Origin: Streptomyces sp. QL37
GTDB lineage: Bacteria > Actinomycetota > Actinomycetes > Streptomycetales > Streptomycetaceae
Assembly: GCF_002941025.1 (NCBI RefSeq)
Contig: NZ_PTJS01000001.1
Coordinates: 2,480,001-2,544,000 of the forward strand
Direction: 5' to 3'
Length of the DNA stretch: 64,000 nt
A program made the position numbers and the translations under genes. Of this stretch, positions 24,982 to 36,507 are shown one piece after another. The stretch's first letter is position 1, and each line of letters opens with the position of its first letter. Under the pieces are notes generated by a model. The model was not told the origin of the DNA. It searched no databases and worked only from the letters and a program-made list of their open reading frames with translations.

Positions 24982-25010
24982 CAACGATTGGATCCTAGTG
25001 ACCGGTTCCC
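24982..25010 (-). promoter_or_regulatory. Candidate ECF (SigR-like) promoter of terD
   Basis: On the minus strand GGGAAC and GTTG are separated by 19 bases, close to the GGAAY-N18/19-GTT form of Streptomyces SigR-type promoters. It would start transcription about 60 bases before the terD GTG. The assignment rests on this short match alone. Confidence 0.35.
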
Positions 25011-25033
25011 GGCCAAAACAGGCTTTTGGCCGG
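25009..25033. terminator. Hairpin between peroxiredoxin and terD
   Basis: CCGGCCAAAA and TTTTGGCCGG form a 10-bp perfect stem with loop CAGGC. The A/T ends suit termination in both directions, here after the peroxiredoxin gene. Confidence 0.65.
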
Positions 25034-25109
25034 TCGCCGCCTGGAGATCCCCGGATCCGGCAGGTCGCAAACCCCGGATCCCGTACAAGCCGTATCAGGT
25101 CGGGCCGGA

Positions 25110-25568
25110 TCAGATCGAGCCGAGTGCCTTGATGTAGTCGTTCAGGTCACGCGCGTCCGGCAGGCCGTTGACGACGGTCCAGCGGACCACGCCCTCCTTG
25201 TCGATGATGAACGTGCCGCGCACCGCGCAGCCCTTGCCCTCGTCGAAGACGCCGTACGCCCGCGAGGTCTCCCCGTGCGGCCAGAAGTCCGACAGCAGCG
25301 GATACTCCAGGCCCTCCTGCTCGGCGAAGACGCGCAGGGTGTGGATCGAGTCGTTGGAGACGGCGAGCAGCTGGGTGTCGTCGTTCTCGAACCTGGGCAG
25401 CTCGTCGCGGAGCGCGCACAGCTCACCCGTGCAGACACCGGTGAAGGCGAAGGGGTAGAAGAGCAGCACCACGTTCTTCTCACCGCGGAAGTCCGAGAGC
25501 TTCACGGTGCGCCCGTGGTTGTCCTTCAGCTCGAAATCCGGAGCCTTCGTGCCGACCTCGATCGCCAT
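25110..25568 (-). CDS. AhpE-like peroxiredoxin
   Basis: The 152-residue protein has the peroxiredoxin fold and active site [10 protein letters not shown] with peroxidatic Cys46; the Thr and Arg of the family triad are at Thr43 and in the C-terminal half. Length and the [18 protein letters not shown] segment match mycobacterial AhpE. The AhpE sequence I recall has no Cys at the position of Cys51 here (VCTGELC), so a local second thiol may exist. It reduces hydroperoxides. It lies between the DUF3052 and terD genes on the same strand. Confidence 0.9.
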   Translation of the reverse strand: MAIEVGTKAPDFELKDNHGRTVKLSDFRGEKNVVLLFYPFAFTGVCTGELCALRDELPRFENDDTQLLAVSNDSIHTLRVFAEQEGLEYPLLSDFWPHGETSRAYGVFDEGKGCAVRGTFIIDKEGVVRWTVVNGLPDARDLNDYIKALGSI

Positions 25569-25683
25569 GTAAAACGCATCCCTTCACGAACGTCACACTT
25601 CCCGGCCTGGGCCGTCCGGGTGACACCCACCCTACGCAGAGTCCCGGGCGGAACCCGGGCAGGCCCGCACCGGCGCGTACGAA

Positions 25684-25714
25684 GGCCCCCGGCGGCGCGA
25701 TGCCGTCGGGGGCC
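25684..25714. terminator. Terminator after DUF3052
   Basis: GGCCCCCGGCGGC and GCCGTCGGGGGCC form a 13-bp stem with one G-U pair and a 5-base loop, just after the DUF3052 stop. It separates this gene from the peroxiredoxin gene. Confidence 0.75.
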
Positions 25715-25732
25715 CAGGTGATGAAAGAGCTC

Positions 25733-26170
25733 TCAGCGCTTGGCCGGGGCCCCCTTGGGAGTGACCAGACGGCTGCCCGTCCAGTCCTTGCCCGCGCTGA
25801 TGCTCTTGGTCTGGGCGAGACCAGCTGTCTGGGCAGCCTCGTTGATGTCGCTCGGTTCGACGTATCCGTCGCGGCCGGTCTTGGGCGTCAGCAGCCAGAC
25901 CGCCCCACCGTCCTCGATCAGACCAATGGCATCCACCAGCGCGTCCGTAAGGTCGCCGTCCTCGTCGCGGAACCAGAGCAGGACGACGTCAGCGACGTCG
26001 TCGTAGTCCTCGTCGACGAGTTCCTGGCCGATTGTGGCCTCAATGCCCTCACGGAGCTCCTGCTCGACGTCGTCGTCGTAGCCGATCTCCTGGACCACCT
26101 GTCCGGGTTCGAACCCAAGCCTTGCGGCCGTGTTGGTCCGTTCCTCCGCGTGGTCCGCGGTCGCGCTCAC
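25733..26170 (-). CDS. DUF3052-family protein
   Basis: The GTG at 26170 follows AGGAGG and gives 145 residues (VSATADHAEERTN). The acidic middle (EDYDDVADVVLLWFRDEDGDLTDALVDA) and the closing WTGSRLVTPKG are typical of DUF3052, an actinobacterial family. No enzyme or DNA-binding motif is visible. In Streptomyces it lies beside aceE and a peroxiredoxin as here. Its role is not established to my knowledge. Confidence 0.85.
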   Translation of the reverse strand: MSATADHAEERTNTAARLGFEPGQVVQEIGYDDDVEQELREGIEATIGQELVDEDYDDVADVVLLWFRDEDGDLTDALVDAIGLIEDGGAVWLLTPKTGRDGYVEPSDINEAAQTAGLAQTKSISAGKDWTGSRLVTPKGAPAKR

Positions 26171-26682
26171 GGGTTGCCTCCTGATCATGTTTCGGAAAAT
26201 GCTTCAGCCACGCGCGTGCGCGGGGCGTTGGCCGTAGTCCACACGGGCTCGGCGAATCGCGCAAGTACCCGGCGTCCGAGACCGCCTAAACGGTGACGTT
26301 CCCTGCCACGTCGCCGCAACTTCCGGCATGTCTCCTGCGGGGCCGGAAATGGTGTCCGGACCCTTTGGACCGACCGGTGCATGGGCCTGTCGGTCTTACG
26401 TCCTTCCTCAGCTTATGCCGTTTCGCTCCGCCATTCGGATTCGAACGGGCTTTGGGAACGCTTGGCCGGGTTGAGCGTATGGTTGCGGTTTGGGCAGGAC
26501 TGCTCTCTCACTGCTGGTACTGGTGCCCGGACACGGCGTCCTGGAACCTCGTGTTACCCCACAGTAGAGATGACGTCCGGCTCCTCGCGGTACACGATGG
26601 AGGCGGCGTACAGCAGCCGAGCCGGGGGTACGTTCCCCGCATACAGGCCCCGAAGAGCACCACCGAACAGCGAAGGAACAGC
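26171..26682. promoter_or_regulatory. Divergent upstream region of aceE and DUF3052
   Basis: 512 bases without a convincing gene. The frame of aceE is open through much of it, but the first start with a ribosome site is the GTG at 26683. The patch gttaccccacagtagagatg (26552-26571) looks promoter-like, though I cannot fix its boxes. The long spacer leaves room for regulation of the central metabolic gene. Confidence 0.4.
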
Positions 26683-29415
<2,733 letters not shown>

Positions 29416-29434
29416 GGAACCCACGGTTCCGGAA

Positions 29435-29467
29435 GAAGGGCGGCGGGCCCCGGGTCCGCCGCCCTTC
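29435..29467. terminator. Terminator after aceE
   Basis: GAAGGGCGGCGG and CCGCCGCCCTTC form a 12-bp perfect stem with a 9-base loop between convergent genes. Confidence 0.8.
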
Positions 29468-29476
29468 GGCGTTCGC

Positions 29477-29905
29477 TCAGCTCTCCCAGATCTTGAAGGC
29501 CCGGACCGCGTACGGCGACCGGGGCACCCAGGTGCCGCCACCCGGGTACGTCTCGAATTCGCCGGTCTCCGCGCACTCGGCCGACTGGTAGGTGGTGACG
29601 GGCCGCCCGGTGCGGTTGACGAGCGCCTGGGCGTGGTGGCCGGCCGGCAGGGGGACACAGCTCTCGATGTCCACGGTGGACAGCTCATGGACCTGCCTGG
29701 CCCCGGTGAAGTCGGACTTCGCCCAGAGGCAGAGCTGTCCGGCGCCGCACGGTGCGAGCCCTGCCGGAGCGGACCGCGGGGCGCTCCGGGAGTGCTCCTG
29801 GGCTGTGGGCTCCTGGGGGGCGGCCGGCGCGGCGCCCGAGGTCGGGGCCGTGGCCGGGACGAGTGCGGTGGCCGCCAGGGTGGCGGCGAGGAAGGTCTTG
29901 CGCAT
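29477..29905 (-). CDS. Secreted peptidase-inhibitor-like (I36) protein
   Basis: The 142-residue protein has a classic signal peptide (MRKTFLAATLAATALVPATA, cleavage near residues 25-30). A mature beta domain follows with CLWAKSDFTGARQ and further Cys residues, the pattern of peptidase inhibitor family I36 (SMI-like, gamma-crystallin fold). The four or five Cys residues could pair in disulfides. It may inhibit metalloproteases outside the cell, but close relatives are mostly uncharacterised. It is convergent with aceE. Confidence 0.7.
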   Translation of the reverse strand: MRKTFLAATLAATALVPATAPTSGAAPAAPQEPTAQEHSRSAPRSAPAGLAPCGAGQLCLWAKSDFTGARQVHELSTVDIESCVPLPAGHHAQALVNRTGRPVTTYQSAECAETGEFETYPGGGTWVPRSPYAVRAFKIWES

Positions 29906-30069
29906 GGTGGATCAACCCCCGTTGGTTGGTGCCGCGTCGGCCGAGATGTGCCCGAGGGAGGCGAATCCGGGCCGACGCGGCGACGAGCCGGGCGGCTCGC
30001 CATGTCCGCACTCTGACCTGCGCGAGTGCGGGCCGGGAAGGGGCCGGGTGGCGGACCACCCTGATAGGC

Positions 30070-30103
30070 GACAGCCCCGCCGGAACCGTCCGGCGGGGCT
30101 GTC
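30070..30103. terminator. Terminator downstream of DHA2 exporter
   Basis: GACAGCCCCGCCGG and CCGGCGGGGCTGTC form a 14-bp perfect stem with a 6-base loop. It ends the leftward exporter transcript. Confidence 0.8.
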
Positions 30104-30167
30104 GGGTGCGCTGTGTTGACGCCTGGGCCAAGGTGCCGCCCGGGGTGCGTCAGGTGTCTTCGCGGGG

Positions 30168-31778
30168 TCAGATGTGGCCCGCGCCCATGCCGGCCTCGGC
30201 GTTCTCGCCCCGCTTGGTGAGCATGGCGACCAGGGCGGCGGCCACCGCGACGATGCCCGCGACCATGAAGGCCGCGCTCATGCCCGACACGAAGGTGTCA
30301 TGGGCGACACCCGTGATCTTCGCCGCGATCTCCGGCGGGGTGCCGGGTGCGACCGGCGGCATACCGACCTTGATGGCGGCGGACGCCTGGTCCAGTTGCG
30401 CCGGGTCGACCGGCGGGAGCTCCGCGGCCTTCCAGTTGTCGTCGAGCTTCGCGTCGACCTGGGCGGCCATGACGGCGCCGAGCACGGCCGTCCCGAGGCT
30501 TCCGCCGACCTGCATGGCGGCCTGCTGGAGCCCGCCCGCGACACCGGAGAGCTCCATCGGGGCGTTGCCCACGATGACCTCGGTGGCGCCGACCATGACC
30601 GGCGCGAGGCCGAAGCCGAGCAGCGCGAACCAGAGCGACATGGTCAGCGTGCCGGTGCCGATGCTCAGCTGGGACATCCCGAACATGGCGATCGCGACGG
30701 ACACCATGCCGCCGACCAGCGGCACGCGCGGCCCGAACCTGGTGATCGCGGCGCCGGCGAGCGGTGAGCCGACGATCATCATCCCGGTCAGCGGCAGCAG
30801 GTGCAGACCGCTGTCGACGGGGCTCATGCCATGGACGTTCTGCAGGTAGAAGGTGACGAAGAACAGGCCGCCCATGAAGGCGAAGGCCATCAGCACCATC
30901 AGGACCACACCGGCCGACAGCGGCACGGAGCGGAACATGGCCAGCGGGATCAGCGGCTCGCGGACGTTCTTCTGGGAGAGCGCGAAGACGAGGAACAGGA
31001 CGAGCGCGGCGCCCAGGAAGCCGAGGGTCTTCCAGTCGCCCCAGCCCCACTCGGAGCCCTTGATCAGCGACCAGATGAGGCAGAACATCGCCTGGGACAG
31101 CAGGACGATGCCGCCGATGTCGAAGGACTTCGGCGCGTTCTCGGCGCGGTGGTCCCGCAGGATCACGAGGCCGAAGAGGAGCGCGATCACGCCGACGGGG
31201 ACGTTGATGAAGAAGACGGACTCCCAGCTGACGTGCTCCACGAGCACACCGCCGAGGATGGGGCCGCCCGCGGTCGAGGCGCCGATCACCATGCCCCAGA
31301 TACCGATCGCCATGTTCAGCTTCTCGGCGGGGAAGGTGGCGCGCAGCAGGCCGAGCGCGGCCGGCATCAGCAGCGCGCCGAAGAGACCCTGCAACACCCG
31401 GAAGAAGATCACCAGGGAGACGCTGCCGGAGAAGCCGATGGCCGCCGACGCGGCTGCGAACCCCGCGATGCCTATGAGGAACGTCTGCCGGTGGCCGAAG
31501 CGGTCACCGAGTTTGCCCGCGGTGATCAGGGAGACCGCGAGGGCGAGCATGTAGCCGTTGGTGATCCACTGGACGTCGGCGAGCGAGGCACCGAGGTCCT
31601 GCTGGATGGCGGGGTTGGCGATCGCGACGATCGTGCCGTCGAGCGCCACCATCATCACGCCGATGGCGACGGCGAAGAGCGTCAGCCAGGGGTGGCCGCG
31701 CAGCCCTTTCACCGGTGCGGGAACAAGGGTGTCTTCAGGCTCCCGCGGCGCCTTCTCGACAGTGGTCTGACTAGTCAT
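30168..31778 (-). CDS. DHA2-family MFS multidrug exporter
   Basis: A 536-residue protein with about 14 membrane segments, the DHA2 (EmrB/QacA) layout. The first helix has the motif GVMMVALDGTIVAIANPAIQQDL (motif D1). GKLGDRFGHRQTFLIG is motif A, and GPILGGVLVEHVSWESVFFINVPVG is motif C. It should export drugs or toxic metabolites by proton antiport. It is divergent from a TetR gene across 115 bases that contain palindromes, so it is very probably repressed by that regulator. The ATG is well placed after the promoter. Confidence 0.92.
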   Translation of the reverse strand: MTSQTTVEKAPREPEDTLVPAPVKGLRGHPWLTLFAVAIGVMMVALDGTIVAIANPAIQQDLGASLADVQWITNGYMLALAVSLITAGKLGDRFGHRQTFLIGIAGFAAASAAIGFSGSVSLVIFFRVLQGLFGALLMPAALGLLRATFPAEKLNMAIGIWGMVIGASTAGGPILGGVLVEHVSWESVFFINVPVGVIALLFGLVILRDHRAENAPKSFDIGGIVLLSQAMFCLIWSLIKGSEWGWGDWKTLGFLGAALVLFLVFALSQKNVREPLIPLAMFRSVPLSAGVVLMVLMAFAFMGGLFFVTFYLQNVHGMSPVDSGLHLLPLTGMMIVGSPLAGAAITRFGPRVPLVGGMVSVAIAMFGMSQLSIGTGTLTMSLWFALLGFGLAPVMVGATEVIVGNAPMELSGVAGGLQQAAMQVGGSLGTAVLGAVMAAQVDAKLDDNWKAAELPPVDPAQLDQASAAIKVGMPPVAPGTPPEIAAKITGVAHDTFVSGMSAAFMVAGIVAVAAALVAMLTKRGENAEAGMGAGHI

Positions 31779-31801
31779 GCGCAGGACGTTATGTCAGCTA
31801 C

Positions 31802-31840
31802 TGACAGTTGACAAACCAATTCACAAGACAGTAACTGTCA
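31802..31840. promoter_or_regulatory. Divergent promoter with TetR-operator-like palindromes
   Basis: The spacer between exporter and tetR contains TGACAGTTGACA (31802-31813) and a perfect palindrome GACAGTAACTGTC (31827-31839). On the plus strand TTGACA (31808-31813) is a perfect -35 box, with the palindrome lying over the expected -10. Binding there would block both directions. Confidence 0.6.
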
Positions 31841-31893
31841 CGTAGCTCACAGGTAGGCTGATCAGGGAAAAGCAGGGAAAAGAGGTCTGGCAC

Positions 31894-32559
31894 GTGACAC
31901 GCAGGCAGACATCCGGGGTTCCCGTGCCGGGGGCTCCGACCGGGCTGCGCGAGCGTAAGAAGCGGCGCACCCGAGAGGCCCTGCTGCACACCGCCCTCAG
32001 ACTCTTCACCACACAGGGCTACGAGCGGACGACCGTCGACGAGATCGTCGACGCCGTCGACGTCTCCCAGCGCACCTTCTTCCGCTACTTCGCCAACAAG
32101 GAGGCCGTCGCGTTCGCCGTCCAGGAGGCGGTGGACGCGCGCTTCCTCTCGGAGCTGCGTCAACGCCCCGCCTCGGAAGCCCCTTTCGAGGCAATGCGCC
32201 GGGCGGCCCTGGATGCCTGGAAGACCATCGCCGAGACCGACGACGACGTCACCGTCGAACTCCAGATGCGCGCCTACCGGGTGATCGAGTCGACCCCCGC
32301 GCTGCACGCCGCCCACATGCGCCGCCACATCGGCCTGGAGCACCAGACCGCCCTGCTGATCGCGGAGCGTGAGGGGATCGACCCGGAGGTGGATCCGCGC
32401 CCCCGGGTGGCCGTCGCCGCGTTCTCCGGGGTGATGCGGATGACCGGACAGCTGTGGGGCCGTCGGCAGGACGCGGGGGTGGAGGCGCTCCGGGAGCTGA
32501 CCGAACTCCACCTGGACCAGCTCGGACCTGCGCTCTCCGGGAGCTGGCGCACCGCGTAG
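31894..32559 (+). CDS. TetR-family transcriptional regulator
   Basis: The 221-residue protein from the GTG at 31894 has an N-terminal TetR helix-turn-helix: LHTALRLFTTQGYERTTVDEIVDAVDVSQRTFFRYFANKEAV (about residues 31-75). The C-terminal all-helical ligand domain is unspecific. It is divergent from the DHA2 exporter and is inferred to repress it and itself. Ligand unknown. The end of the gene is followed by about 230 gene-free bases. Confidence 0.9.
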   Translation: MTRRQTSGVPVPGAPTGLRERKKRRTREALLHTALRLFTTQGYERTTVDEIVDAVDVSQRTFFRYFANKEAVAFAVQEAVDARFLSELRQRPASEAPFEAMRRAALDAWKTIAETDDDVTVELQMRAYRVIESTPALHAAHMRRHIGLEHQTALLIAEREGIDPEVDPRPRVAVAAFSGVMRMTGQLWGRRQDAGVEALRELTELHLDQLGPALSGSWRTA

Positions 32560-32793
32560 GCGCGCTTACGCGAACCGCACAGCTGTGCCGCACCCCTCAT
32601 CGCTCCCGCATGGCCGAATTCACAATGCCCCTGATCCGCATGCCGATTCGCGTACGCGACGGGGTTCAACGGCTTCGTATCGTGGATCCGGCGCACACGG
32701 AGCGTAAGAGACGGAAGGTCAATTCCCTGCGGTCGAGTGATCCGTGTCACCCCTGCCACGGCGTCACGCGCGCGTCTCCTAGGGTGGGGCGCA

Positions 32794-34005
32794 GTGACTT
32801 CCTTCGACTCCTCCCCCACTCTCACCGCGTGGCGCGCTCTGCTCGCCATCGCGGTCGTGTTCGTGATGCTGGCGACCACCGGATGGACCGCGGTGCGTCA
32901 TCAGCACTCGTCAGCGCCGCGCGAGACGGCGCTCGCCTCCTGGGCGAAGGACCGGATAGCCGGTCACTCCCTCCCGGACGTGAGCGCGCCTGCCTACCGG
33001 CTGGCGCACTTCTTCGCGACGCTCACGGCGGGCCAGCAGGTCGCCCTGGCCGACAAGTACCCGCTGGTGGTGGGGAATCTGAACGGCGCTCCGGTCACCC
33101 TGCGCTACCGGGCCAACCGGCACGCCCTGGTGCAGGCGGAATCGGCCGAGGAGAAACGGACGCGGGACACACGTCTCTCACCGGACGGGCGCCATCAGGC
33201 CGCGCTCCGGCTGGCGCGTTTCCGGTCCATGCTCTCGGGTGACCGGCAGATCCTCGCCTTCGATCCGTCGGGCCGAGGCCGGGCGGCGGAGGTCCTCGGC
33301 GACCTCGACCGGGCCGAGCGGGTCTCGGTCGTCGTCCCCGGGGTCGACACGAATCTGCTGACCCTGGAGCGCACCGGCGTCAAGAAGAACGCGGCGCCCG
33401 TCGGCATGGCGCAGTCGCTGTACGCCGCGGAGCGCTCGGCGCGTCCCGGTTCGCGTACGGCGGTCATCGCGTGGGCCGATTACACGGCGCCCGTCGGGAT
33501 CGGCATGGACTCCGCGCTGGGCGGGCTCGCGGCGGAGGGGGCGAAGCGGCTGAACGGCCTCCTGGACGCGCTGCCCGGCGCGTCCGACGTCTCGCTGTTC
33601 TGCCACAGCTACGGCTCCGTGCTGTGCGGCGTGGCCGCACACGAGCTGCCGTCCAGGGTGTCCGACATCGCGGTGGCCGGCAGCCCCGGGATGCGGGCGG
33701 ACAACGCCGCCGCCCTGCACACCGGGGCCAGGGTCTGGGCGATGCGGGACAGCGACGACTGGATCGAGGACGTGCCGAACATGGCGGTCGGCGGGCTCGG
33801 ACACGGCGCCGACCCGGTCGACCCTGCCTTCGGCGCGCGGATCGTGTCGGCGCACGGCGCGATCGGGCACAGCGGCTATTTCGAGCCGGGCACGGAGAGT
33901 CTCAGCAACTTCGCCGCGATCGGCGTGGGCGCCTACGACTCGGTCAGCTGTGCGGCCTCCGACGGCGCGTGCCATCGTGAGATTTCCGGCGAGTCGGAGG
34001 CCTGA
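32794..34005 (+). CDS. Alpha/beta hydrolase, DUF1023 family
   Basis: From the GTG at 32794 this is 403 residues. An N-terminal hydrophobic segment (about 15-35) is a signal or membrane anchor. The DUF1023 alpha/beta-hydrolase region has nucleophile motif CHSYGS, the acid in DDWIEDVPN and a His in IGHSGYF. A likely -10 box (TAGGGT, 32780-32785) lies 8 bases before the GTG, so the mRNA may be leaderless. Substrate unknown. A paralog with the same motifs is at 37,383-38,426. Confidence 0.8.
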   Translation: MTSFDSSPTLTAWRALLAIAVVFVMLATTGWTAVRHQHSSAPRETALASWAKDRIAGHSLPDVSAPAYRLAHFFATLTAGQQVALADKYPLVVGNLNGAPVTLRYRANRHALVQAESAEEKRTRDTRLSPDGRHQAALRLARFRSMLSGDRQILAFDPSGRGRAAEVLGDLDRAERVSVVVPGVDTNLLTLERTGVKKNAAPVGMAQSLYAAERSARPGSRTAVIAWADYTAPVGIGMDSALGGLAAEGAKRLNGLLDALPGASDVSLFCHSYGSVLCGVAAHELPSRVSDIAVAGSPGMRADNAAALHTGARVWAMRDSDDWIEDVPNMAVGGLGHGADPVDPAFGARIVSAHGAIGHSGYFEPGTESLSNFAAIGVGAYDSVSCAASDGACHREISGESEA

Positions 34006-34122
34006 CGCGCGTAGAAAGATGTCTGACGCGCGTAGAGAGCGCCGAACGGCCTGTCCGCGTGGTCGCGATTCCGACTGTACCGAAGGGGGACGTGCGGGCC
34101 TGTGCCACATACGATGAGGCAC

Positions 34123-35043
34123 ATGGGTGATGTGCTGGCCGGAATTCATGCCACCTGGGAGTTCGACACCGACTCCGTGCTCATCCGCTTCGAACGGGGA
34201 ATCCGCACGCCGAAGCTCTTCCAGAGCCTGCGTGAACGCCGCATTCCGTACGCGGCGTTGTCCACGGTGACGCTGACCCCCGGCAAGCGGGGCACGGTGG
34301 TCCTGCGCGCGGTGCCGAGACCAGGTGCCGATCCACTGCTCGCGGCCGCGGCCGGGCAGCTCAAGGAGGGGAACGACCCCTACCGCCTGGTGCTGCCCGC
34401 CGAACGCGAGACGCTCGCCGAGTACTACGCCGACGAGCTCCGCGCCCTGCTCGGATCCGAGGCGTCCCTGCCCGCCGAACGCTTCATGGTGACGGCACCG
34501 GAGGCCCCGATGCACTTCAAGGCGTACGACGGCAGGGCCGGCTTCGACGGGTCCCTGGTCTCCTTCCGGTGGTTCTGGACGGGGGCGTCGAGCGCCAAGT
34601 GGAAGGCGGGCGACCAGACGTTCCCCGTGGCGGAGCTGGGCGGGATCGAATGGCGTTCCCCCGAGGCCTTCGAGGGATATCTCCGGCTGCTGCCACGTGG
34701 CGCGGCGGCGGACTCCGAGGCGGGCGGGCCCGGGCCGGACCCGGCGCCCGACGGGCAGACGCCCGTCCGCGCCCAGCCGGACCAGGATCCCGCCGCTGTG
34801 GTGTTCGGTCTGGGCTACGGCCCCGTTCACGAGTCGCTGCCCTTCGCCGCGGCGGTCCTGGAGACCGTCCGCCGGACCCAGTCGGTGCCGGTCACGACCT
34901 CGCCGGTCCCGGTGGGCGGCGCACGGCGCGACCCCGCTGACATCGCGGAACGGATACGCCACCTCGGGGACCTGCACCAGGCGGGCCTGGTGACGGACGC
35001 CGAGTACAGCGCGAAGAAGGCGGAGCTCCTCGCCGAGCTGTAG
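34123..35043 (+). CDS. DUF4429 protein with C-terminal SHOCT domain
   Basis: Starting at MGDVLAG (ATG 34123) the protein has 306 residues; in-frame starts at 34114 and 34102 exist but are less typical. Two DUF4429 beta domains are seen: about residues 10-110 (TWEFDTDSVLIRFERG) and 125-200 (FDGSLVSFRWFW). The last 35 residues (IAERIRHLGDLHQAGLVTDAEYSAKKAELLAEL) are a SHOCT helix pair. These proteins are probably cytoplasmic oligomerising proteins of unknown role. It precedes a two-component system on the same strand. Confidence 0.8.
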   Translation: MGDVLAGIHATWEFDTDSVLIRFERGIRTPKLFQSLRERRIPYAALSTVTLTPGKRGTVVLRAVPRPGADPLLAAAAGQLKEGNDPYRLVLPAERETLAEYYADELRALLGSEASLPAERFMVTAPEAPMHFKAYDGRAGFDGSLVSFRWFWTGASSAKWKAGDQTFPVAELGGIEWRSPEAFEGYLRLLPRGAAADSEAGGPGPDPAPDGQTPVRAQPDQDPAAVVFGLGYGPVHESLPFAAAVLETVRRTQSVPVTTSPVPVGGARRDPADIAERIRHLGDLHQAGLVTDAEYSAKKAELLAEL

Positions 35044-35157
35044 GCCGTACCTCCGCGGAACGGCACCGTCCCCTACCCGGGTACGGGGCCGGCGGCCCGC
35101 GGTCCACCCCCCGGTATGACGCCGCCCGGCACACTCCGCGCCTACTCTGACCCGATC

Positions 35158-36507
35158 ATGCCCCCTTCTCCCACCGGGCCCCCGCCCGCAGACGGTCTGC
35201 TGAGCGCCGCCCGCCGCAATCTGCGCGAGCTCGCCCACGGGCTGTCCCACGCGTCCCATCCGCCGACACCGCTGTTCGCCGACTCCCCGAAGCGCTGGCT
35301 GCGGCTGCTTCCGTACGCCGTGGTGGTCGCGCTCACCGCGATCTTCATCCCCGTCACGATCGACGTGCTGACCAGCGACTACGGGGTGAGCGGCGGGGTC
35401 GCCGGAGCCCTGGCCATCGGCCAGGCCGTGCCCCTGCTGATGCTGGCGCACCGGCCGTTGCAGGCCTGGTGGATCGTCTTCACCGCGGACGTCGCGGGCG
35501 CTCTGGTGCTGCTCGCGCGGCCCGAGCAGCCGGGCAACATCTGGCCGTGGACCCCGCCGGTCATCGTGGGCTACCTCTTCGTGCTGCTGGCCCTGGGACT
35601 GCGCGAGAGCCGGCACACCGTCGTCGGTGTGTGGCTGGCGACGGGTGCGGTGGGACTGCTCCTGCACCTCGTCGCGCCCGTGCGCAGCGACGGCGGCGCG
35701 CTCCTGCTGTTCATTCTCGGCACGGTGGTGCTGGTGATCGGGGCCTCGGTACGCGAACGGGGCGAGGCCCAACGCCGGCTCGCCGAGCAGTCGAGCATCA
35801 GCGAGGCCGAGCGGGCGCAGCGCACGCTGCTGGAGGAGCGCACCCGCATCGCCCGCGAGCTCCACGACGTGGTCGCGCACCACATGTCGGTGATCACGGT
35901 GCAGGCCGACTCGGCGCCGTACCGGGTGAGCGGGCTCTCCGAGGAGGCGCTGGCGGAGTTCGCGTCGATCGCGGCGGGGGCCCGGGAGTCGCTGGCCGAG
36001 ATGCGCCGGCTGCTGTCGGTGCTGCGCAGTGACGGCAGCCGGGGCGAACTGGCCCCGCAGCCCGGACTCGACCGGGTGCAGCAGCTGGTGGAGGCGACGG
36101 TGCGGGCGGGGCTCCCTGCCGAGCTCTCGATGGCGACGGACGTGCGGGAGGCGGTGGAGCGGGGCGGCGTGCCGCAGGCGGTGGACCTGTCGGCGTACCG
36201 CATCGTCCAGGAGGCGCTGGCCAATGTGGTGCGGCACGCGCCGGGTGCGCGGACCCGGGTCTCGGTCACGGCGCGCGACGGCCATCTGACGGTACTGGTC
36301 GTGAACGAGGCGGCGAGGAAGCCGGGTTCGCCGCTCGAGTCGTCGGGGACGGGACACGGGCTGGTCGGCATGCGGGAACGCGTACGGTTGACCGGCGGCA
36401 CACTCGACACCGGCCCCCTGCCGGACGGCGGCTTCCGGGTTGCCGCGCGGCTCCCGCTGCCGCCGGACCGGCCGCCCTCCCCATCCGTGACTCCGGAGGA
36501 ATCGTGA
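35158..36507 (+). CDS. Sensor histidine kinase, NarL-type
   Basis: From the ATG at 35158 the protein has 449 residues (an ATG at 35116 is possible). There are about five or six membrane segments in residues ~45-200, then a HisKA_3 dimerisation region with phosphoacceptor His236 in ARELHDVVAHHMS. A HATPase_c domain follows with the N box YRIVQEALANVVRHA and the G box GTGHGLVGMRERV. There is no extracellular sensor domain, so the signal is likely in the membrane. A TACTCT box 8 bases before the ATG suggests a leaderless start. The stop overlaps the response-regulator gene by 4 bases. Confidence 0.9.
   Translation: MPPSPTGPPPADGLLSAARRNLRELAHGLSHASHPPTPLFADSPKRWLRLLPYAVVVALTAIFIPVTIDVLTSDYGVSGGVAGALAIGQAVPLLMLAHRPLQAWWIVFTADVAGALVLLARPEQPGNIWPWTPPVIVGYLFVLLALGLRESRHTVVGVWLATGAVGLLLHLVAPVRSDGGALLLFILGTVVLVIGASVRERGEAQRRLAEQSSISEAERAQRTLLEERTRIARELHDVVAHHMSVITVQADSAPYRVSGLSEEALAEFASIAAGARESLAEMRRLLSVLRSDGSRGELAPQPGLDRVQQLVEATVRAGLPAELSMATDVREAVERGGVPQAVDLSAYRIVQEALANVVRHAPGARTRVSVTARDGHLTVLVVNEAARKPGSPLESSGTGHGLVGMRERVRLTGGTLDTGPLPDGGFRVAARLPLPPDRPPSPSVTPEES

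Noticed and set aside
26293..26682. N-terminal extension of AceE
   Set aside because: Open frame without a ribosome site; the GTG at 26683 gives the normal E1 length and start.
29685..30131. Alternative minus-strand frame covering the secreted I36-like gene
   Set aside because: It lacks a signal peptide or family features, whereas the frame at 29477-29905 has both.
32577..32588. Palindrome GCACAGCTGTGC after the tetR gene
   Set aside because: A 12-base palindrome just after the stop, with no promoter boxes nearby; likely chance or a weak hairpin.
33178..36357. Very long open frame on the minus strand opposite the hydrolase, DUF4429 and kinase genes
   Set aside because: High-GC antisense frame with Arg/Gly/Pro-rich composition and no family; the plus-strand genes have clear motifs.
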